Shown in pieces: positions 6,383 through 11,076 of a DNA stretch of 11,076 nucleotides. Position 1 is the first letter of the stretch; each line of letters opens with the position of its first letter. The notes beneath the pieces were generated by a model. The model was given only the letters and a program-made list of their open reading frames with translations. It had not been told where the DNA came from and ran no database searches. Origin of the DNA: Methanoregula sp. Lineage in GTDB: Archaea; Halobacteriota; Methanomicrobia; Methanomicrobiales; Methanospirillaceae. The stretch lies in NCBI GenBank assembly GCA_003136075.1, contig PNBP01000151.1, positions 4,026-15,101 of the forward strand. Direction: 5' to 3'. The position numbers and the translations under genes were made by a program.

Positions 6383-7008
6383 GAATGACTCATCGAGATA
6401 TCATTGAGTGCATGCCCGACATCGTTGCATTTCTCCATCACCTTGGCAAGGCTTTCATAGATATCCTTGAGTTTGATGATGAGCAGCAGGTCCTGCGTCT
6501 TGAAAAGATCCAGTACCGCCCGGGAGAGGAGTTCCACCGAGAGATTATAGAGACGGTTGATCTCCAGCACATGAGATTTGACATCATGGGGGCGATCAAG
6601 GGTAGACAGCGCATCGATAGCAGAAGAGATCTCGGTACTTACAAGCACAATGAGATACGAGTATTCTTTTAAAACATCGTTTGACTGGGGAATGCCATAG
6701 TTTGCAAGTTGATTCGTAACCCAGTCAATCTTGTCCAGCACATCATCAAATGCCGGCGCCAGCCGTGCAATCTCTTCCGGCTCAAGAGGGGTGATCAGCG
6801 ATTCGTTGAGCTGCTCGTAGATATGCCGGGTGATCTCATCACCCATATGTTCCAGTTGCCGCACCTTATGGGCTTTTTCTGTGCCTTCGGGAAGTTCGTG
6901 GGTGATTTCATTGAGTGTGACGGCAGCCTCTGCAATCTTTGCTGACATTTCTTCAAACAGCGTAAAAAAAACTTTGTCTTCAGGCAGGATCAGATCACGG
7001 ATACGCAT
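6379..7008 (-). CDS. DUF47 / PhoU-like Pit accessory protein, upstream copy
   Basis: This 209-residue helical protein is of the DUF47 (TIGR00153) family and is presumed to regulate the coupled Pit permease at the membrane's cytoplasmic face. It shares LEHMGDEIT (52-60), EQLNESLITPLEPEEIARLA (65-84) and DDVLDKID with the downstream copy over the same length. The C-terminal motif reads EKCNDVGHAL (192-201), so the acidic residue at 195 is Asn, and metal binding there may differ. It is the first gene of the cluster; a strong TATA-like box lies 24-37 bases upstream and no clear Shine-Dalgarno site precedes the ATG, so its mRNA probably has a very short leader. The four-base ATGA overlap couples it to the longer Pit. 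Confidence 0.92.
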   Translation of the reverse strand: MRIRDLILPEDKVFFTLFEEMSAKIAEAAVTLNEITHELPEGTEKAHKVRQLEHMGDEITRHIYEQLNESLITPLEPEEIARLAPAFDDVLDKIDWVTNQLANYGIPQSNDVLKEYSYLIVLVSTEISSAIDALSTLDRPHDVKSHVLEINRLYNLSVELLSRAVLDLFKTQDLLLIIKLKDIYESLAKVMEKCNDVGHALNDISMSHS

Positions 7009-7031
7009 GGTTGCTCTGACATACCGTCAGT

Positions 7032-7045
7032 GTTTAAATATAAAT
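7032..7045 (-). promoter_or_regulatory. TATA-like promoter of the DUF47-Pit cluster
   Basis: On the minus strand TATTTATATTTAAA is centred about 30 bases before the first DUF47 ATG and is the most AT-rich stretch in the gap between that gene and tRNA-Ala. At normal archaeal spacing transcription would start within about ten bases of the ATG. Confidence 0.6.
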
Positions 7046-7085
7046 AACGTGTGTCTGCACGTGAAAAATCCAAAGAAAAATTAGA

Positions 7086-7157
7086 TGGACTGGGCGGGAA
7101 TTGAACCCGCGGCCTCTCCCATGCCAAGGGAGCGATCTACCACTGATCTACCAGCCC
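7086..7157 (-). tRNA. tRNA-Ala (anticodon GGC)
   Basis: Read on the minus strand, the 72-base sequence folds with acceptor arms GGGCTGG and CCAGTCC. These include a G3-U70 wobble pair, the alanine identity element, and discriminator A at 7086. The D stem is GATC/GATC, the anticodon stem CTCCC/GGGAG around loop TTGGCAT gives anticodon GGC, and the T stem is GCGGG/CCCGC around TTCAATT. Positions 8 and 9 are T and A. No CCA is encoded and no intron is seen. T-rich sequence follows on the minus strand (about 7075-7083). Confidence 0.95.
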
Positions 7158-7224
7158 GTCCTAACATTGTTGTACGGCATTGGTTAAAAGAATTGTTTAA
7201 GAAAGAGAAAAGATTCGCATGGCT

Positions 7225-8079
7225 TTATATTCGGTTCATTGCAATAGGTTGGTCAATCCAGTCATCGATGAGCGCCCGGGAAATGCTCATCTTTGAAGGG
7301 AGCCCCGGAAGATGATTCCGGTCAAACCATCCGGCGGCGACGATCTCGTTATTGTCAATCTGGATCTCACCACTGGTATAGTCAGCAATAAACCCGCACA
7401 TGAGCGAGTTTGGAAACGGCCAGGGTTCGCTGGCAAAATACCGGAGATTTTTAACGGTGATACCAACCTCCTCCTTTATCTCCCGGTGGACAGTTTGTTC
7501 AAGTGTTTCACCCGGTTCGACAAAACCCGCGATCACGCTGTGCATACCGGGCGGAAAATGGGGGGAACGGGCAAGCAGGATTTGGTTGCCTTTCTCTACA
7601 CGCACAATAACTGCTGGCGAGAGCCGGGGGTAGGTGAGCTGGTTGCAGGAAGGACAGAGTTTTGACCGTTCGATACGGAGCTGGTGATTTTTTGTGCCGC
7701 ACCTCCCGCAGAATTGTGTCGTGCGATCAAAATCAATGATCTGGACTGCATATGCAGCGATGGCAAGATCATCATCCGGAATTCTCCCAAAAAGCTCCCG
7801 CACGCCGCACGATATCCAATTCTCCGGAAGTGGTGTGCCGGGAGCAATTTCTACTGCATAACAGGGGGTGTCGTACCGGTGGCCGAGGTATTGGACGCTT
7901 TTGGCGGTGAACCCCAGGACTTGAGGGGGGGATGTGGAAATGACGACGGGATCATTATCACGGGTAATGAAGATACCCTTGTCAGCTACGATTACCCAGC
8001 ATGCAGCATCAGGTATTGTTTCCGGTTCCGGAAAAAGCCGGGTCAGGTTATTGACAGAGAACGTTGCCAAAGGGGCCAT
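7225..8079 (-). CDS. nudC: NAD+/NADH pyrophosphatase, NudC-type Nudix hydrolase
   Basis: This cytoplasmic Nudix enzyme is predicted to split NAD(H) into NMN(H) and AMP; bacterial NudC also removes NAD caps from RNA. The 284 residues contain an N-terminal domain, a four-Cys zinc ribbon (C124, C127, C142, C145) and the Nudix box at 185-207 (GFVEPGE...REIKEEVGI, all catalytic Glu present). After it comes SEPWPFPNS (217-225), a one-residue variant (Gln to Glu) of the SQPWPFPxS motif that marks NADH pyrophosphatases. The ATG at 8077-8079 has GGTG about nine bases upstream. The gene is followed after 67 bases by tRNA-Ala on the same strand and is divergent from the HprK-like gene. Confidence 0.93.
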   Translation of the reverse strand: MAPLATFSVNNLTRLFPEPETIPDAACWVIVADKGIFITRDNDPVVISTSPPQVLGFTAKSVQYLGHRYDTPCYAVEIAPGTPLPENWISCGVRELFGRIPDDDLAIAAYAVQIIDFDRTTQFCGRCGTKNHQLRIERSKLCPSCNQLTYPRLSPAVIVRVEKGNQILLARSPHFPPGMHSVIAGFVEPGETLEQTVHREIKEEVGITVKNLRYFASEPWPFPNSLMCGFIADYTSGEIQIDNNEIVAAGWFDRNHLPGLPSKMSISRALIDDWIDQPIAMNRI

Positions 8080-8142
8080 ATCATTACACCAGATTGAGAG
8101 GTTTTCCTCCCCACAACAATTGATACAAAATCTTTGAGATGG

Positions 8143-8181
8143 CTGGCATAAATAAGAGCGGTTATTACCCTTTTATGCCAG
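8143..8181. repeat. perfect 10-bp inverted repeat with 19-base spacer
   Basis: CTGGCATAAA (8143-8152) is exactly mirrored by TTTATGCCAG (8172-8181). The spacer itself contains GGT-TATT-ACC, so the whole element can fold as one imperfect hairpin. Its place about 65 bases before nudC and 170 before the HprK-like gene suggests an operator for a dimeric regulator or a structured leader. No regulator gene is nearby. Confidence 0.55.
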
Positions 8182-8313
8182 ATTGGGTATATCCTTCAGG
8201 AATTCAACCGATTATCATTCGTGTGATCTTTTCAGGAAGGGGGATTTAAAAAATCAATCTTTTTTTAATAATCGCATAAACTATCATTAAAAGGATCAAC
8301 AAGAGTAATGTAA

Positions 8314-8339
8314 CGAACATACGGAATTGTTCCGGTTCG
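8314..8339 (+). promoter_or_regulatory. bulged hairpin in the leader of the HprK-like gene
   Basis: CGAAC (8314-8318) pairs with GTTCG (8335-8339) and CGGAA (8322-8326) with TTCCG (8330-8334). This makes a 10-bp stem with a three-base bulge on the 5' side and a TTG loop. It ends 15 bases before the ATG, and an A-rich run and GGTG lie between. It could affect translation or serve as a protein site; function is not shown. Confidence 0.45.
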
Positions 8340-8354
8340 AAAAAAAAGGTGATT

Positions 8355-9308
8355 ATGACCTATACCATTACCCTCATTACAACGGAAGAAAAGGAACGGC
8401 TTGCTGAAGCGTTCATAAAAAAAGTCCGGTATGAGATAAAATCCGAGATCTATGGGTGCTGCATCAAGTTCCTGTCCGACAATCATGTTTTTTTAGAGAC
8501 CTGGCAGGAGAATTTCTACCCGATGTGCCAGAATATTCGCTCGCATGGGAGGCTTTTTGTCTTTAACGACCCGGTATACCCATTAAATACCGTATTTTTC
8601 GATCCCTATTCAAAAACGGCATTTCTCCTGAATTTTTCGTATTACGGCTGGATCAAGTCTATCGCGCTTGCTATTGCCGGCGATATTCTTGAAGATGAGC
8701 ATGATATTTTTTCCCTGCATGGTGCCTGTGTGGATATTGATGGGAAAGGGCACTGCATGGTGGGAACATCGGGTGCAGGAAAAACCACCCAGACATATGG
8801 CCTGCTGACAGACTCCCATACCCGCATTATTTCAGATGACTGGTTTTTTTCCCGGGTATTTGGTCTGGATATCCTTGGTTACGGGTCAGAAAAAAACTTC
8901 TACATCCGTGAAGATCTGACGATCATCTGGAAAGAATATGGCGGGCTTGTTACCGATCATGAATACGATGCCGATCACCGGGCGGTTGCTGATATCCGGT
9001 GGGTTATCGGGAAAGGACGGTTGCTCCCCCTCACGACGGTCAGGACCGTCATCATCCTGAAACGGGATCCGTCCGACCTGGAAAAAATCCAGCCACTTGC
9101 ACCGGATGCGGCATTGGACCTTTTTATTCAGAATAATTATTTCAACCCCCACCTGCTGGTGGTAAACGAACGCAAAAACCAGGTACGAAACCGGTTTATC
9201 GCTGATCTCCTGGGCCGGACAACCTGTTATCTGGTAAATACGACCGGTACTCCGCTTGAAACACAAAATCTCATTCGATTACATGTTGGATTACCGGAGG
9301 TAACCTGA
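8355..9308 (+). CDS. P-loop protein resembling HPr kinase/phosphorylase
   Basis: The protein has 317 residues from ATG 8355; a GTG two codons earlier (8349) is an alternative, and GGTG lies just before the ATG. Residues 1-110 are an N-terminal region I do not recognise. From about 115 the sequence follows the HprK/PEPCK-like pattern: FSLHGACVDIDGKGHCMVG, then Walker A GTSGAGKT (137-144) and ISDD (159-162), which fits the acidic motif after the P-loop in HPr kinases. There is no membrane segment or signal peptide. HPr kinases phosphorylate Ser46 of the PTS protein HPr; no HPr or PTS gene is in the window and methanogens generally lack that system, so a different substrate is likely. A TPR protein gene follows after 139 bases on the same strand, but with its own TATA-like box. 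Confidence 0.75.
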   Translation: MTYTITLITTEEKERLAEAFIKKVRYEIKSEIYGCCIKFLSDNHVFLETWQENFYPMCQNIRSHGRLFVFNDPVYPLNTVFFDPYSKTAFLLNFSYYGWIKSIALAIAGDILEDEHDIFSLHGACVDIDGKGHCMVGTSGAGKTTQTYGLLTDSHTRIISDDWFFSRVFGLDILGYGSEKNFYIREDLTIIWKEYGGLVTDHEYDADHRAVADIRWVIGKGRLLPLTTVRTVIILKRDPSDLEKIQPLAPDAALDLFIQNNYFNPHLLVVNERKNQVRNRFIADLLGRTTCYLVNTTGTPLETQNLIRLHVGLPEVT

Positions 9309-9372
9309 CAAAAAACGAGAGGAAGACGGGCCATGTATCATTTTTTACCAGCTGGGTGCCACAATGAAAGTC

Positions 9373-9381
9373 TATTATAAT
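9373..9381 (+). promoter_or_regulatory. TATA-like box before the TPR gene
   Basis: TATTATAAT lies about 70 bases upstream of the TPR start codon, in the 139-base gap after the HprK-like gene. It would give a leader of roughly 40-45 bases, so the TPR gene can be transcribed on its own. Confidence 0.4.
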
Positions 9382-9447
9382 CACAGAAGTTTTGTTATCC
9401 CATAAACGGGCAAACGTTCATCTGCGTTGAGATCGGAAATCGTGAAT

Positions 9448-11076
9448 ATGACTGATGCGATGGGATGGTATCTTTCCGGGATTGCAAGACAGGCTGACAA
9501 CCATCCCCTCGATGCAATTCTCGCGTTCGATCAGTCGATTGTTCTGGACCAGAATAATCCTGGTGTCTGGACTGCAAAAGGCCTTGCACACACGCAGATT
9601 GGCGAATACCATGAAGCCATCCGGGCATTTGACCGTGCACTGGCATATGATGAACAAAATCCCCAGGTATGGTATCATCGGGGACATGCACTCCATCTTT
9701 CAGGAAGGAATGAAGACGCAGTCATAGCATTTGACCATGTGCTTTTGCTGGACGCTGACAATTCTTTGGCATTGAACGAAAAAGGAGATGCCCTCCGAAT
9801 GCTTGGACGGTATGAAGCGGCACGTGGAGCATATGATGCCGCACTGAAAATATTACCTGATGATGTTTCTGCGCTTTACGGCAAAGGCCTGCTCTTGTTA
9901 GATCTGGTCGACTATGCGCAATCCCGTTTGTATTTAGAGAAGGTCCTCACCCTTGAACCGGGCAATATTATCGCGTTACAAACTCTGGGCACCATATGCT
10001 GGGAAGAAAAAAAGTTTACCGATGCCATGGAGATATATGGCCGGGCGATTTCAGCTGACCCGAAGTTTGCCCCGGCCTATACCGGAAAAGGAAATGCCTG
10101 TGCCGGACTCGGGCAGTATGATGACTCGCTCCGGTTCTTCAACCAGTCGCTTACTCTTGATCCTGAACAATCCGAAGCATGGCTGATGAAAGGAATGATG
10201 CTTGGCAGACTTCACCATCCCCGTGAAGCGATGCTGGCATTTGACCAGGCATTCCTGTTTAACCTGAACCTCGCGGCAGCATGGTATGCGGAGCTGCGTC
10301 TGTTCTGTTTTGCCGCCCGGTATGAAGATCGCATCCCGTTGATGACACGGGCTCTGCCCATCAACCCGGCACGTTCAGAAGCATGGAGCAGTGCAGGATA
10401 CGGTCTTGCCCGGTCGGAAAATTATGATGAAGCGATCCGTGAGTATGATCGGGAGCTGGCAAGTGAATCTGGTTCTCCGGTTCTCTGGTTTAACCGGGGG
10501 ATTGTGCTGGAAGCAATGGGCAGGCACCATGAGGCAGTAAACTCGTACGATAAAGCTGTGGAAGCAGACCCCCGCATGAGTGAAGCCTGGTTCAATCGCG
10601 GGCTCGCACTCTTTGATCTCGGCATGTATACAGATGCACTGAAATCATTCGATAAAGCCCTTGCAATCAATCACACTGCCCCAATCATATGGCTGAACAA
10701 AGGACATACCCTTGGGGTGCTGAAACGATATGAGGAGGAACTGAAAGCATATGATCGTGCAATTGGGATCCAGTCGGATTTTGCTCTTTTCTGGTATAAC
10801 CGGGGAGTTGCGCTGCTCGATCTGAAACGTCATGCCGAAGCACTCCAGTCGTTTGAACACGCCACGTCATGTGACCAGAATCTGTCTGCTGCGTGGTATA
10901 ATAAGGGGGTTATTCTCAGTGGGAACGGGACATTTGACCTTGCATTTTCGGCATTTGACCATGCTCTCGCGCACGATCCCCTGAATGCACTCTGCTGGTT
11001 TTGCCAGAGCCTTGTCTGCATAAATCTGGGGATGAGCAGCAAAGGAAAAAAAGCACTTATCCGCTCACACCAAATC
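9448..11076 (+). CDS. tetratricopeptide-repeat protein, at least 15 repeats, 3' end outside window
   Basis: A reading frame of 543 codons runs open to the right edge. Almost the whole length is a tandem of about 16 TPR units of 34 residues. Typical units carry W/Y at position 4-5, G-x-A/L-L near 8-11, Y/H-x-E/D-A near 18-22 and A-F/Y-D-x-A-L near 24-29. Examples are WFNRGLALFDLGMYTDALKS and WYNRGVALLDLKRHAEALQS. One unit near residues 275-308 is degenerate. No signal peptide or membrane segment is seen, so it is probably cytoplasmic and acts as a protein-binding scaffold; its partner is unknown. ATG 9448 is preferred; GTG 9442 and TTG 9427 are in frame, and a stop at 9403 bounds the frame. 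Shine-Dalgarno signals are weak. Confidence 0.93.
   Translation, partial: MTDAMGWYLSGIARQADNHPLDAILAFDQSIVLDQNNPGVWTAKGLAHTQIGEYHEAIRAFDRALAYDEQNPQVWYHRGHALHLSGRNEDAVIAFDHVLLLDADNSLALNEKGDALRMLGRYEAARGAYDAALKILPDDVSALYGKGLLLLDLVDYAQSRLYLEKVLTLEPGNIIALQTLGTICWEEKKFTDAMEIYGRAISADPKFAPAYTGKGNACAGLGQYDDSLRFFNQSLTLDPEQSEAWLMKGMMLGRLHHPREAMLAFDQAFLFNLNLAAAWYAELRLFCFAARYEDRIPLMTRALPINPARSEAWSSAGYGLARSENYDEAIREYDRELASESGSPVLWFNRGIVLEAMGRHHEAVNSYDKAVEADPRMSEAWFNRGLALFDLGMYTDALKSFDKALAINHTAPIIWLNKGHTLGVLKRYEEELKAYDRAIGIQSDFALFWYNRGVALLDLKRHAEALQSFEHATSCDQNLSAAWYNKGVILSGNGTFDLAFSAFDHALAHDPLNALCWFCQSLVCINLGMSSKGKKALIRSHQI

Larger units (their letters stand above)
8080..8354. other. divergent intergenic region between nudC and the HprK-like gene
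   Basis: No supported gene lies here. Contents are a weak TATA-like ATTTTGTATC on the minus strand (about 8123-8133) that could serve nudC, a 10-bp inverted repeat (8143-8181), AT-rich TTTAAAAAATC (about 8246-8256) and a T7 run that could hold the HprK-like promoter, and a bulged hairpin (8314-8339) next to that gene's start. Short reading frames here lack family features and are taken as chance. Confidence 0.6.

Noticed and set aside
5505..6407. 300-codon plus-strand reading frame opposite the longer pit gene
   Set aside because: It mirrors the Pit coding sequence on the other strand, has low-complexity Pro/Thr/Ala/Ile composition and shows no family motif, while the Pit frame is unmistakable.
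7086..7164. tRNA-Ala beginning at GGACGGG, seven bases earlier
   Set aside because: That acceptor arm has a mismatch and misplaces T8; starting at GGGCTGG gives full pairing, the G3-U70 pair and T8.
8265..8486. 73-codon minus-strand frame across the HprK-like start
   Set aside because: It overlaps the coding start and leader hairpin of a better-supported gene and has no recognisable motif.
9332..9405. Two micro-ORFs of 13-15 codons before the TPR gene
   Set aside because: They are too short to judge from a single sequence and show no feature beyond a start and a stop.
9395..9696. Minus-strand frames opposite the start of the TPR gene
   Set aside because: The plus-strand TPR repeats explain this DNA fully, and the antisense peptides have no conserved pattern.

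Overview
The window looks like chromosomal DNA of a methanogenic archaeon, probably from Methanomicrobiales (Methanoregula-like); the exact genus is an inference. The evidence is an archaeal-type UMP kinase, an AmrS-type radical SAM enzyme, an archaeal Mut7-C RNase, two tRNA genes without an encoded CCA end, TATA-like boxes in front of several starts with few clear Shine-Dalgarno sequences, and a very long TPR protein of the kind common in that order. Base composition is moderate and even, and no insertion sequence, phage gene or CRISPR array is visible.

Region 1 (1-1621, minus strand) is a compact cluster: a 52-residue zinc-ribbon protein, the radical SAM protein AmrS and a Mut7-C RNase domain protein that runs off the left edge. 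AmrS and the RNase overlap by 11 bases. Region 2 (1666-3151, plus strand) is divergent from it and holds pyrH, tRNA-Pro(UGG) and nth. The nth start codon lies three bases after the last tRNA base, so tRNA 3' processing would leave an almost leaderless nth mRNA.

Region 3 (3152-3439) is a convergent spacer with a GC-rich, foldable island and T tracts facing both genes. Region 4 (3440-7008, minus strand) is a duplicated phosphate-transport module in the order DUF47-Pit-DUF47-Pit. Each PhoU-like DUF47 protein precedes a PiT permease. The upstream permease departs from the usual PiT signature and carries about 60 extra residues. Region 5 (7086-8079, minus strand) is tRNA-Ala(GGC) and an NADH pyrophosphatase-type Nudix hydrolase (NudC).

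Region 6 (8355-11076, plus strand) holds a P-loop protein resembling HPr kinase and a TPR protein of at least 15 repeats that continues past the right edge. The roughly 275-base divergent region before it contains a 10-bp inverted repeat and a bulged hairpin next to the kinase-like start. Most genes are housekeeping. The less ordinary items are the tRNA-nth junction, the asymmetric Pit/DUF47 duplication, the HprK-like protein in a setting with no HPr or PTS gene, and the unlisted zinc-ribbon gene. No clearly new multi-gene system can be demonstrated from this window.
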